Shown: one piece after another, positions 38,341-48,314 of the stretch
Numbering within the stretch: position 1 is the first letter of the stretch
How the letters are laid out: each line of letters begins with the position of its first letter
NCBI RefSeq assembly: GCF_003933245.1
Contig: NZ_QUSX01000002.1
Location: forward strand, 1,178,001-1,242,000
Length of the DNA: 64,000 nucleotides
Direction of reading: 5' to 3'
Source: Maribacter algicola
GTDB lineage: Bacteria; Bacteroidota; Bacteroidia; Flavobacteriales; Flavobacteriaceae
Translations under genes and position numbers: made by a program
Notes under the pieces: generated by a model
Seen by the model: only the letters and a program-made list of their open reading frames with translations
What the model was told of the DNA's origin: nothing
Databases searched by the model: none

Positions 38341-41300
38341 TTATCTGTACAATGTAAAGTGTCCCACATAGCGGGATTTACGATTACCCAGTTCATTGAC
38401 CACATACCAATAGTCGCCGGTTGGAACTTCCTTACCTTCATAGGTACCGTCCCATCCGGTTACCTTATCCAAAACGGCCACTACCCTACCGTATCGATCG
38501 TAGATTTTCACCTCCAATTCATCGAAAAATTCAGTATTGCGTATTTGCCATAAATCATTTTGTGCATCTCCATCCGGGGTAAAGAAGTTAGGAATTTCCA
38601 ACATTCCCGTAAATTCAAAGGGAAGGTCCACTTCTGCAACACAGCCGTTTGCATCCACTACCCGAATATTAACCATACCACTGCGATTTGTGGTATAGGT
38701 TGTTTCACTGCCATAGGAAGCACCGTTAAAGAAGTATTCATAACCGCCAAAACCTCCTTGAGCCATCGCCACCAGTTCGTTGGGCCCCGTCTTTTCTGCC
38801 GATAGGGTCAATGGGTCATAACCATCCACAGAAAACTCCACAAAATTGGTACATCCGTTCTGATGATAGATGTAAACGGTGTGGTCACCTGGAGCAAGAT
38901 CCCCCCATTGAAACTCCATTCCCGCGTTTGCCGATATGGCATCAGTTGGGTCTATGGGGTCCAAGGCGAACATTAAATCATCCATGGCTACATCGCCCAA
39001 CATGTCAATGGTTACCGTACTATTTGGAAAAATTCCCTCGCAGCCATACACAACCAATGGTTCTGCCGTAAGATCGACACCTATTCCAATATTAAAAAGT
39101 TCCAATCCTGTACATAGATTGGCATCCCTAATATGAATGGCGTAGGAGGCACCGCCCTGTAAATTCTCAATTAATTGTCCAGGCACGTATGGGGCAAAAG
39201 TTCCTGTGCCCGTTTCATCGATAGGGTCTATCATTTCTACCTTATACTCATAATAAGGTATAGCATTTACCATGGGGTCATTAAAGGGAGTTCCCCCGGT
39301 TATCTCAAAAGTCATTGTGCCATCATTTGCGCCTATACACAATTCTGGCGTAGTTTGAATGTTGATGGCTTGTAAAACTTCTGGTTCGTCCACAGTGATG
39401 AAATCACGTTCAAAACAGCCATTTTCATCCTGAATCAATATTTCATAGGTACCCTGAGCTAAATCCTCGAAGGTATAAGTGCCCGGAGTTGCCGGATCAC
39501 TAAAGAACTCATTGAAATTTGGGCCTATGGCGAACTGAATCAAACCGATACCTCCAGATAACACCTCAACGGTGATGGTTCCATCTTGCTCCCCGTTACA
39601 ACTTACCGCTGTAGGTGTAGCATCGAATACGATAGGATCTGGCCTAACAATTTGAAAAGGCCCTGCAATATCCATACACGTGGCCCCACTAGTTACGGCA
39701 ATATAGTAGTCCGTACCTTCGGGCAAGCCTTCGAAAGTCCCATTATCCTGTGGTCCCCTGAACAAGGTAGCCGATGCGGACGGATTAAAGGCGTCCACTG
39801 GGTCCCCGTTGTACAGGTAGAAGGTATCGTCACCCACACCGCCATTTACAAAAGATTCTATTCTTCCGTCCAGCTCCGAAGCACAGGAAATGTCATCCGG
39901 CAAATTGGGCAATAACGTAATTCCTGTGGCGTTGGTCATTGTTATACCGTTGGACCTTATTGCCAAACAGGTACTTGCCGCACTGGTCTTTCTAACATCA
40001 AATTGATAGGTGATTCCTTGTACTCCAGGTACCAAAACAGAAGTTCCAACCATGGTCTGATAAGGACCCACCACAACCCCATTCTCCACAGGTGCATATT
40101 CATAAGTAAAAGATGGATCCGGGTTTTGGATGGACAGGCGCATTTCACCATCACCGCCGCAGCCAGGTACCCTGGTTTGGACCAATAAAGGGGCTACAGG
40201 TGGTGGTGGATTTACAAAATAAGGCTCTGTAACGAATAAACATCCAAAACTTGAGGAAACCTCAATGGCATACCATCCGGCACTTATAAAACCACCGCTT
40301 GATCCAATAAATGTAGGCGTGTTCTGTAATCCGCTGGTAGATGCGATATCCGTATTATCGTTACCGTTCAAATACAGTAATCGATAATTATATCCAGCGC
40401 CTGGAAACCCTCCAGAGGCCCCCGCTGTGGCCGTAGTGGCATCACCCGTTGTGGGGTCAAAAGCTTCCAATACGGCGTTATTTCCATTGGGACAATCCAG
40501 ACCTTGCGGCTGTCTTATACCGGCATCTATCTGCGGTACTTCGTCCAGTTCAATATCAAAGGTATTCGTACAAAGCTCAGCATCCCGGATCTCCACTCGG
40601 TAGAAACCATATTCCAATCCGGTAAACGTGTTATTGTTGGAGAAAGGCGCTACTTCAGTGGTGTAACTTGTACCACCATCGGTACTGAACAATAATCGGT
40701 ATTCATAAGGCGTACCGTCCCAACCACCTGTTCCGGTAGCCTGAATTTCACCACTGTCATTACCACAGCCCACATTACCCACAGAATTGGCGGTTACCTG
40801 TAAGGGCCCGTTAGGGGTACGAATATTGGCAACATTACTATCATTGCTACAAAATGGCACATCCGTAGATACTACTTCCACTATTAAATTACCACCTGGC
40901 AGGCCGGTTATCCTAGCCTCCTCCCCATTCACATCGGGGAAATTCGTGGTATCAAAACTTCCGGTAGCTATAGGCGTACTTTTAGTTGTATCGTCAGCCA
41001 TATAGACCGTATAGTTATAAGTTCCTACATAGTCCGAGACCGTAATGAACAACTCGCCATCATTGGTTCCGAAACAGCTTACCGGTTTGGCTTCCGTAAT
41101 AAAAACCGTTGGTAATTGCGGGTCGTTGACCGTATGTATGGGAAGTGGATAAGTACATCCACCGGTATTGTCCACAATTTCCATGATATAATCGCCCGAT
41201 GCCGGCAAATCCACAAACCCAAAGGAAGCACCACTAACATTTACATTGGCTATCGGTACGACCGAGTTAGTGACAATGGTAAAATCCGTAGTACCCACCA

Positions 41301-44300
41301 CATCAATGCGAACGCGTTCATCATTGGCACAGTCCAATGCACTCACTACGCTCAATGTTGGAACAACATCGGTTGGTGGATTGATCGTAGGTAGGTCAAA
41401 GGTAGTCTGACACCCATTCCCGTCGATGGCATATACGGTTATATCCTGCGGAGAACCATTGTCCACAATTTCAAAGGTATTACCCGATTGATAGTTGGAA
41501 AAACCGGTAATACTATACTGATATCCCGAACCAACGGTCCCAACATCAACTACGTTTACTGTTATTATTGTTGAACTATAGCGATTTGCCCCGGGCTCGC
41601 AGGCAAAATCAGGAGCCGAAGCTGTAATGCTAAAGTCGGCCGGATTTGTTATCGTATGCACTGCGGATAATACCTCGCATCCACGTTGTGTCACAACCTG
41701 AACCTGATAATCCCCTTGTGGTAAATTGGAGAAGGTTCCCGTATTGTTTCGATCGTGTTCCGTGGATGTCAAAGTATTGTTCAAAATATATGTAATGGGC
41801 ATATCCTGAGAAGTAAATGGCACCAAAGCATTTGCAGGTCCCACGACCACTTCAATCGTTCCATCGTTGTTATCACGACAGGTGATATCCGTAGCCAATT
41901 CTGAAGTAATGATTGGTTGGGCAGCCTGATTCAAATTGATTCCGGCTACATTATATTCGCAGAAATTGGTTCCGTCGAACATGATTCTGTCCACCACCAT
42001 AACATCATAGGTACCGGGAGTCAATCCGGTGAAAACAGGGTCGTCCTCTTGGGTAATGGGTCCAACCGAAGCACCTGTGTAATCGGTTCCCGAAAGGATG
42101 TATCCAAAATCACCGCTGCCGCCAAAAGTCGCAATCGTAATCTCGCCATCGGCATCGTTACAGGTTGAATCCGTAGAAAAAGTGCCCGTAGCCGAAAGGA
42201 AGTTATAGACGGTCGCTGTCCCCTGACTGGTGCATCCGTTCGCATCGACCACATCGACCACATAATCCCCCGGACTTGCCACGGTAAAAGTATATACCCA
42301 ATTTGTTCCATTATCCGTTGGAATCTGTTCATCTCCCGCCAAAGTAAAACGTGGTGTGTTGACCGAATTTGGCATGGCCACTGTAATGTCAAAGGATGTT
42401 GAACTGGGATTACACTGGTTCACGACCGTAAACGTGGGTACGGGAAGGTCTGGGTCCAGTTGGATCACCGTGGCGATATCAAAAGAGATACAACCACCGC
42501 TATCGCGCACATAAATATCGTAGTCTCCGGCAGGGCCCACAAAAGTCGTAGTACTCACATAATCTGCCGGATAGGCGGGTTCCGGGGAACCATCGGGCAC
42601 AAAAGCATACTCATATGGACCTCCCGATCCGCCACGGCCCTGTACCGTTATCTGTCCGAATGCATTACAATTCGCAGGAACATCGGAAATGACATCTATG
42701 GCCGGTAAATTTTGATCTATGATGACAGCTGCAGCGTCCCTACAGGTATCCGTTTCGTTCACCACGATAATTTGGTAATCCCCAGGCAACTCCGGATAAG
42801 TATTGTTATAAGGCGGTGCGGGTGCCGTAAATGAAGGAACAATAACCGTTGTGGTATTGGTGTCATTGTTCAATAGTTCTATTCTTAAAACATCCCCAGG
42901 ATTATAGCCTATGACCTCATAGGCAATCTCCCCATTTCTGTTCACATCACAAGCTCCAGGTGTTGAGGTAGCGGTAATTTCCAATGTGGAAGGTGCATCA
43001 ACTGGAGGTATTTCCTGCTCGTACAAACAACCTGTAACCACATCCCTCACCTGTACGGTATAGGCAATACCGTATTGAATACCGTCCGTGGCATTGCTAA
43101 AGGTATGATCATTAACACCTGGTGTATTGTTCAAGGGATAGAACGATGGCTGCTGTGCCAATTTGATTTCATACGAGCCTGAACCGCCGCTTACGCTAAC
43201 CGCATAGGTAAATGCACTGTCGTCGCAATTTGGAGGTAGGGGTGGCAATATAGGGGTGATAACAACCTCATTAGAAGTAATGGTTACGGTATCAATATCC
43301 GTACATCCATTGGCATCCAACGTAATCACCGTATAATTCCCTGGAATCAAGTTGGTATCGCTAATGGTAATTGGAAATGCCGATTGATTTTCCAAACGCG
43401 TAATTTCCGTACCCGTATGGTCCTCGATCCTAAAATCGAAATTTGGAGTTCCATCGGTAACCCCATTGATGGTAATTCCTCCGCTGACAACACCACTACC
43501 GTCACAAATAGCTGCATCTTGGGTAACCGATGCATCCGGTGGCAAGGTTGTATCGGTACCTATGACGGCATTTGCCGGTACGGTTTCACATCCTCTTGAA
43601 TCCCTAACTAAAAAAGGATATGTACCTGCAGGTAAATCTGAGTATACTGTTTGCGAACTCCATCCCATACCGTTAAAGTTGACTTCGTACGGCGGCACGC
43701 CACTGGTTCCGTCGGGTATAATGGTTACGACCCCATTATTTGGAGCACCGCAACTTACAGGCCTTGTTATTACCGAAGCAGCGGCAATATTCGCTGGTGG
43801 ATTCAATATGAGCGGTGCCGATGTGGCCTCGCAACCTGCATTGGTAGTATTATTATCGGTTATTCTAAATATATAGGTGCCATCAACAGCGGTATCGTAG
43901 AAGAAGGTAGTGGAGGTATAGGGTGCAGGCGCACTAAACGTTGCCCCGTTATCGGAACTTACTTCAAAGAGACCAGTACTCGAAGCATATCCTCCTGATA
44001 CATCCACCCGAATCTGACCGGGCGAGCCACCACAAGGTATTTCCGTTACGATTGAAGTATTTACCCTAAGTTGGGGAGCTATATTGATTACTATGGAATC
44101 GCTACAGTTGTTACCGTCTACCACCTCGATGGTATAATTACCGGGAGTCAATCCATTAAAGGTACCTGTTGGTTGCAACGCGCCTCCATTGATTCGGTAT
44201 TCATGGGTTCCCAATGCTGCTGTACCCGCAGTAGAAGTTACCACCGCCGTTGCTCCGGTTCCCGGAACATAACAAAAATCCGAGGCCGCATTGTCCAAGC

Positions 44301-46938
44301 TTACCGTAGGTGCATCAATTGGAGCAAGAACAAAAACAAAAGAATCCGTACAACCTTCCGCGTCTTCGGCGGTCAATGTGTAGGTACCGGGTATTGTCAG
44401 GTTACTAAATGTCCTCCCCGATCTAGGTCCGATCGCAGGACCCGAAGGTGGCGTCAGCGTATATCTGTTTCCGCCCCATCCACCAGTAAAATTGGCCCGT
44501 ACACTTCCAACGTTTCCATTGGCACAGCTCATTGGGGTCACGGTACTACCGCTAATGTCCAATGCAGGTGCGTCCACAATATCAAAGGAAGCGGTATCCG
44601 TACAACCGGTATCAGCATCGGTAACGGTAATGGTATAGGTTCCTATTCCGGATAGCGGCAAATCTACCTCCGCATTGTTTTGCGGGGCACTTTCGGGACC
44701 TCCGTTTATATTATAGGTGTAGTTGTTCGCAAATCCGTCGATTATAAAAGTGCCGGTACCATCCGTGGCTCCGTTACAAACCCTTAAATCTCCACCGGAT
44801 TTGACGCGGGCCCGAATAGAACTGATAACGGCCGGACTAAAACCTTCAGTATACGTACAGTTGTTAGCATCGGTTATTTGAAAGATATAGGACGTGGAAG
44901 TACTCAATCCAACAAACGTAGCGCTACCCCCATTGTTAAAGGGAACAGGGCTAACGATGGAATAATTGACAATTGGTGCGTTTGATGTCGGTGTCAGGGT
45001 GACATCGGACGTACCGGCCGAGCAGCTAATATTGCTTTGGGCGAAATCAAGGTTCGTTGGAGGATCTACATCCAAAATATCTATCGGTGTCAGTTCCAAT
45101 CGACAACCACCACCATCCCTGATAATAGGTGTATACGTTCCTGCAGATAAATTCGTATATGAGGTAATCGCGGTAAAATTTACCCCATCAATACTGAATT
45201 CATAGCCGCTACCCGAACCTCCAGTAAAAGGCCCCACAAAGTCTATACGACCTCCATTGGTACCTCCACTGCCATCACAGGTTACATCGGAGATTTTGGT
45301 TGCCGAGCCGCTGATATTCCCAACTGTGGTTACTGATACGGAAGGAAGGGTTATGGTACATTCAAAACCTCCTTGCTGATATCGAACTTCAATATTGTTA
45401 TAGGTTCCCGCGGGAACTGAAATCTGGGGGGCGGTCACCCAAGGATCCCCGGAATTCACCCGATAGGAAAGGTTATATCCTCTGGCATCGTTTACGGTAA
45501 AATTAATTCGGGCACCCCCATTACTGCACGTTCCGTCAATTCCGGATGCTGTTACATCTGGCGGCAGCAAGTCTTCCACATTGGAAGAGGCCGTGATAAT
45601 ACAACCGTTACTATCTGTTATAACAAAGTCATAAGTTCCTGGGGAGTTTACGGTGTAGATTGTGGTCCCTGTGTCCGTTGCCGCATTTCCATAGGAGGGC
45701 TGAACTGGTCCACCGTTCACCGTAAATGTATAAGGTGCAGACCCTCCGGAAGTATTTACAGTGATATCCACACTGGAAATAGTTGAACATCCAAAACTGG
45801 AATTTACCTCTGTAGACGCATCCAGTGGACTTATTCCAGACCCAATGGTTATTGGGTTTCCAAAGGTATCAACCGCAATTCTTGGGGGATTGATCCCGTT
45901 CAGGGGATCTCCCGTACATTGTTGGGTCTCAACCTGTGCGATATAGGTTCCTGAACCTACGGCGGAAAAGGTATAGGTCTCATCCGGAATAAACGCCGTA
46001 AATTCCTGCGCCACGCCCATACTGTTCAAAAGGGTGTATTTGTAGGGCCCAAGTCCTGGGGTAGGCGTCACGGTTATAGTGCCCGTTTCCCCGGGACAAT
46101 TGATATCCGTAAAATTTACAGATAAGTTCAGGTCTCTTTCAAAAATTTGAATGGGTTCGTAAGGATACTCACAAGTATTTGGAATATTCCTTAACCTAGC
46201 CTTTACGATATAGGTACCAGGTGTCAAGTTGGAGAAGATGGCACCTTGCCATGGACCGAAGCCGCTACCACTATCGATACTGAATTCGTAAGCGCTAGAC
46301 AAATTGGTGATTTGAATACGGCCAGGAACATCACAGATATAGTCTTCCTTTACAAAGGTCTGGTTGATGGTACTCTTTTTAACCTTGAAATAATATATTT
46401 GTCCGTCAGCGACGACCCTATATTCGGCACCTACGGTCGATGGGATGGAACTCGCATCTAAACTAAAGGTTTGCCCAGTGGCTACTTGTGTATAACACGA
46501 TCCTGTATTGGGGCAGTCGTTGTTGATATCCGGAGAACAGGAACCTCCCAAAATTTGCCAGGAGACAGAACCGTAAGGACCGCCGGATAAACTAATGATC
46601 CTATCATCGCTATTCCCGCATAAGTTAAACCGGGCTACTGTAAAGCCATTGGTACTACAACCTACCTCCTCATCCGCACCTTGGATGATGGTCATAAACA
46701 TTGGGGCCATGGCAGAAGCCGACTTAGTTTTGGAGTCTTTGGTCTTTGAAATATCAAAATCCGAAGAGGTTTCTACTTTCTTTTTGGAAACCGTATTTTC
46801 GACCACCCTTTCCACTGCAAGGGTTACCTCACTAAAAATTTTTGTAATGCTAGAATCTGCAAGTGCCGTAGAGCCAACCACTGAAAAGAGGATCAGCAGA
46901 AGTACATACAGCGATCTTCGCTGTTGTGATGGGTGCAT
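38341..46938 (-). CDS. Giant SprB-repeat surface protein with type B T9SS sorting domain
   Basis: 2865 residues. A signal peptide (about 1-28, YVLLLILFSVVGSTALA) and a Lys/Ser-rich stretch precede a unique N-terminal domain with several Cys. Most of the protein is then a long array of roughly 80-100-residue modules of the SprB-repeat type. Each module has patterns such as CNGEQDGTITVEVLSGG, YEFSIDGVNF, LSAGTYTPIIRDGGGC and ITNPADF, with Cys at fixed places. The last 90 residues, FFTPDGDAQNDLWQIRN ... KIYDRYGRVVAVLDK ... WDGTYEGKEVPTGDYWYVV, are the gliding-motility-associated type B C-terminal domain, which directs secretion by the type IX system. It is probably an adhesin or gliding track protein. 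It is transcribed alone and has its own terminator. Confidence 0.93.
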   Translation of the reverse strand: MHPSQQRRSLYVLLLILFSVVGSTALADSSITKIFSEVTLAVERVVENTVSKKKVETSSDFDISKTKDSKTKSASAMAPMFMTIIQGADEEVGCSTNGFTVARFNLCGNSDDRIISLSGGPYGSVSWQILGGSCSPDINNDCPNTGSCYTQVATGQTFSLDASSIPSTVGAEYRVVADGQIYYFKVKKSTINQTFVKEDYICDVPGRIQITNLSSAYEFSIDSGSGFGPWQGAIFSNLTPGTYIVKARLRNIPNTCEYPYEPIQIFERDLNLSVNFTDINCPGETGTITVTPTPGLGPYKYTLLNSMGVAQEFTAFIPDETYTFSAVGSGTYIAQVETQQCTGDPLNGINPPRIAVDTFGNPITIGSGISPLDASTEVNSSFGCSTISSVDITVNTSGGSAPYTFTVNGGPVQPSYGNAATDTGTTIYTVNSPGTYDFVITDSNGCIITASSNVEDLLPPDVTASGIDGTCSNGGARINFTVNDARGYNLSYRVNSGDPWVTAPQISVPAGTYNNIEVRYQQGGFECTITLPSVSVTTVGNISGSATKISDVTCDGSGGTNGGRIDFVGPFTGGSGSGYEFSIDGVNFTAITSYTNLSAGTYTPIIRDGGGCRLELTPIDILDVDPPTNLDFAQSNISCSAGTSDVTLTPTSNAPIVNYSIVSPVPFNNGGSATFVGLSTSTSYIFQITDANNCTYTEGFSPAVISSIRARVKSGGDLRVCNGATDGTGTFIIDGFANNYTYNINGGPESAPQNNAEVDLPLSGIGTYTITVTDADTGCTDTASFDIVDAPALDISGSTVTPMSCANGNVGSVRANFTGGWGGNRYTLTPPSGPAIGPRSGRTFSNLTIPGTYTLTAEDAEGCTDSFVFVLAPIDAPTVSLDNAASDFCYVPGTGATAVVTSTAGTAALGTHEYRINGGALQPTGTFNGLTPGNYTIEVVDGNNCSDSIVINIAPQLRVNTSIVTEIPCGGSPGQIRVDVSGGYASSTGLFEVSSDNGATFSAPAPYTSTTFFYDTAVDGTYIFRITDNNTTNAGCEATSAPLILNPPANIAAASVITRPVSCGAPNNGVVTIIPDGTSGVPPYEVNFNGMGWSSQTVYSDLPAGTYPFLVRDSRGCETVPANAVIGTDTTLPPDASVTQDAAICDGSGVVSGGITINGVTDGTPNFDFRIEDHTGTEITRLENQSAFPITISDTNLIPGNYTVITLDANGCTDIDTVTITSNEVVITPILPPLPPNCDDSAFTYAVSVSGGSGSYEIKLAQQPSFYPLNNTPGVNDHTFSNATDGIQYGIAYTVQVRDVVTGCLYEQEIPPVDAPSTLEITATSTPGACDVNRNGEIAYEVIGYNPGDVLRIELLNNDTNTTTVIVPSFTAPAPPYNNTYPELPGDYQIIVVNETDTCRDAAAVIIDQNLPAIDVISDVPANCNAFGQITVQGRGGSGGPYEYAFVPDGSPEPAYPADYVSTTTFVGPAGDYDIYVRDSGGCISFDIATVIQLDPDLPVPTFTVVNQCNPSSTSFDITVAMPNSVNTPRFTLAGDEQIPTDNGTNWVYTFTVASPGDYVVDVVDANGCTSQGTATVYNFLSATGTFSTDSTCNDADGEITIATFGGSGDFGYILSGTDYTGASVGPITQEDDPVFTGLTPGTYDVMVVDRIMFDGTNFCEYNVAGINLNQAAQPIITSELATDITCRDNNDGTIEVVVGPANALVPFTSQDMPITYILNNTLTSTEHDRNNTGTFSNLPQGDYQVQVVTQRGCEVLSAVHTITNPADFSITASAPDFACEPGANRYSSTIITVNVVDVGTVGSGYQYSITGFSNYQSGNTFEIVDNGSPQDITVYAIDGNGCQTTFDLPTINPPTDVVPTLSVVSALDCANDERVRIDVVGTTDFTIVTNSVVPIANVNVSGASFGFVDLPASGDYIMEIVDNTGGCTYPLPIHTVNDPQLPTVFITEAKPVSCFGTNDGELFITVSDYVGTYNYTVYMADDTTKSTPIATGSFDTTNFPDVNGEEARITGLPGGNLIVEVVSTDVPFCSNDSNVANIRTPNGPLQVTANSVGNVGCGNDSGEIQATGTGGWDGTPYEYRLLFSTDGGTSYTTEVAPFSNNNTFTGLEYGFYRVEIRDAELCTNTFDIELDEVPQIDAGIRQPQGLDCPNGNNAVLEAFDPTTGDATTATAGASGGFPGAGYNYRLLYLNGNDNTDIASTSGLQNTPTFIGSSGGFISAGWYAIEVSSSFGCLFVTEPYFVNPPPPVAPLLVQTRVPGCGGDGEMRLSIQNPDPSFTYEYAPVENGVVVGPYQTMVGTSVLVPGVQGITYQFDVRKTSAASTCLAIRSNGITMTNATGITLLPNLPDDISCASELDGRIESFVNGGVGDDTFYLYNGDPVDAFNPSASATLFRGPQDNGTFEGLPEGTDYYIAVTSGATCMDIAGPFQIVRPDPIVFDATPTAVSCNGEQDGTITVEVLSGGIGLIQFAIGPNFNEFFSDPATPGTYTFEDLAQGTYEILIQDENGCFERDFITVDEPEVLQAINIQTTPELCIGANDGTMTFEITGGTPFNDPMVNAIPYYEYKVEMIDPIDETGTGTFAPYVPGQLIENLQGGASYAIHIRDANLCTGLELFNIGIGVDLTAEPLVVYGCEGIFPNSTVTIDMLGDVAMDDLMFALDPIDPTDAISANAGMEFQWGDLAPGDHTVYIYHQNGCTNFVEFSVDGYDPLTLSAEKTGPNELVAMAQGGFGGYEYFFNGASYGSETTYTTNRSGMVNIRVVDANGCVAEVDLPFEFTGMLEIPNFFTPDGDAQNDLWQIRNTEFFDELEVKIYDRYGRVVAVLDKVTGWDGTYEGKEVPTGDYWYVVNELGNRKSRYVGHFTLYR

Positions 46939-47001
46939 AGGTTAAGTAGTGTTTGGTAAGAAGGATATTGTTTGGGATTCAATATCGTTCCTCGGTGTAA
47001 T

Positions 47002-47009
47002 TATTTTTG
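47002..47009 (+). promoter_or_regulatory. Bacteroidota -7 promoter element for the sugar dehydrogenase
   Basis: TAttTTTG matches the consensus and lies 67 bp before the ATG at 47077, in the divergent gap shared with the giant gene. The TTG nearest upstream is farther than usual. Confidence 0.42.
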
Positions 47010-47076
47010 CTTATATTCTCCGTTTTACTTAAAAAAATATATCTTCACTCATTGAATATTCTTCTAACGTTCCAAC

Positions 47077-48198
47077 ATGAAAAAAAGTGTATTATTCTTT
47101 TGTTTTTTCGTTGTATTACTAAATTCTTCTTGTGCACAAAACCCTGAAAACAAGGTTTCTACACCGGAGCAAGTTCCTTTTGATGCCGAGCTGTTCGTCG
47201 ATGACCTACAGATTCCATGGGGCTTTACCTTCCTTCCGGACGGCAGTATGCTGATAACCGAAAAAAACGGTGATTTAATCCGATTTTTTAATGGAAAAAA
47301 GACAAAAATCGATAATGCACCCAAAATTTATCAGCGGGGACAAGGTGGTCTTTTGGATATTGAACTGCATCCCGATTATGAAAAAAATGGATGGATCTAT
47401 ATCTCCTATGCATCGCCTGAGGGAGATAACAAAGGTGGAAATACGGCCATTATGAGAGCCAAATTGGACGGTACTAAATTGGTTCAAAATGAAGTATTGT
47501 ACAAAGCAGTTCCCAATACTACCAAAGGACAACATTTTGGTTCGCGTATTGTATTTGACAAAAACGGATACCTCTTTTTTTCCATAGGGGAACGAGGTGA
47601 AAGGGACATAAACCCCCAGGATATTACTAAGGATGGAGGAAAAATTTATAGGCTGAACGATGATGGCAGTGTACCCAAAGACAATCCTTTTGTGGGAAAA
47701 AACGGTGCAAAGACCGCTATCTATAGTTACGGACATAGAAATCCGCAAGGACTGGCTGTAAATCCCAACACAGGTGAGATATGGGACAATGAGCATGGCC
47801 CACGGGGAGGTGATGAAATCAACATCATTAAAAAGGGGACCAACTATGGGTGGCCGGTCGTTACCTATGGCATTAACTATAGCGGAACACCTATCACCGA
47901 CAAAACCAAAATGGACGGCATGGAACAACCCATTCATTACTGGGTACCTTCCATCGCACCAAGTGGCATGGTCTTTATAACCACGGACAAATACAACGGA
48001 TGGAAAGGCAGTGTTCTTGTAGGTTCCTTGGCATTTCAGTATTTGGAGCGCTTGGAACTAGACGGAAGCAAGGTAACCAAAAGGGAGAAATTAATGGACG
48101 GCATAGGACGCGTACGTTCCATTGAAGAAGGACCTGACGGACTAATTTACGTGGGAGTGGAAGGAAAAGGGATTTATCGGCTGAACTCAAAAAAATAA
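47077..48198 (+). CDS. PQQ-dependent sugar dehydrogenase (aldose dehydrogenase type)
   Basis: 373 residues. A lipobox leader (MKKSVLFFCFFVVLLNSSC, Cys19) anchors it to a membrane. The six-bladed propeller pattern of soluble glucose or aldose dehydrogenases is visible: LQIPWGFTFLPDGSMLITEKNGDLIRF, GGLLDIELHPDYEKNGWIYISYA, GQHFGSRIVFDKNGYLFFSIGERGER, YGHRNPQGLAVNPNTGEIWDNEHGPRGGDEIN and WVPSIAPSGMVFI. It would oxidise aldose sugars to lactones in the periplasm using pyrroloquinoline quinone; no PQQ-synthesis genes are seen here. It is a single-gene unit that converges with murQ. Confidence 0.93.
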   Translation: MKKSVLFFCFFVVLLNSSCAQNPENKVSTPEQVPFDAELFVDDLQIPWGFTFLPDGSMLITEKNGDLIRFFNGKKTKIDNAPKIYQRGQGGLLDIELHPDYEKNGWIYISYASPEGDNKGGNTAIMRAKLDGTKLVQNEVLYKAVPNTTKGQHFGSRIVFDKNGYLFFSIGERGERDINPQDITKDGGKIYRLNDDGSVPKDNPFVGKNGAKTAIYSYGHRNPQGLAVNPNTGEIWDNEHGPRGGDEINIIKKGTNYGWPVVTYGINYSGTPITDKTKMDGMEQPIHYWVPSIAPSGMVFITTDKYNGWKGSVLVGSLAFQYLERLELDGSKVTKREKLMDGIGRVRSIEEGPDGLIYVGVEGKGIYRLNSKK

Positions 48199-48230
48199 AA
48201 ACCTTTTAGGGCAAAATTTCTATGTATTTT

Positions 48231-48266
48231 GGAATTTGGTATTCGGAATTTGGCATTCGGAATTCG
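48231..48266 (+). repeat. 14-bp tandem repeat in a convergent gap
   Basis: GGAATTTGGTATTC and GGAATTTGGCATTC stand in tandem, differing at one base, and are followed by a partial third unit GGAATTCG. They lie between the 3' ends of the sugar dehydrogenase and murQ. Near-matching inverted flanks (AGGGCAAAA and TTTTGCACCCT) enclose them. No coding role is seen. Confidence 0.6.
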
Positions 48267-48314
48267 ACGCTTTAATTTTTTGCACCCTATAATCCAAGAA
48301 GCAAAACACTTTTC

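Noticed and set aside
38341..46945. Many open frames of 60-190 codons on the plus strand opposite the giant gene
   Set aside because: They are shadows of a long repetitive coding strand, lack coherent domains and have no promoters; the minus-strand frame has a signal peptide, repeats and sorting domain.
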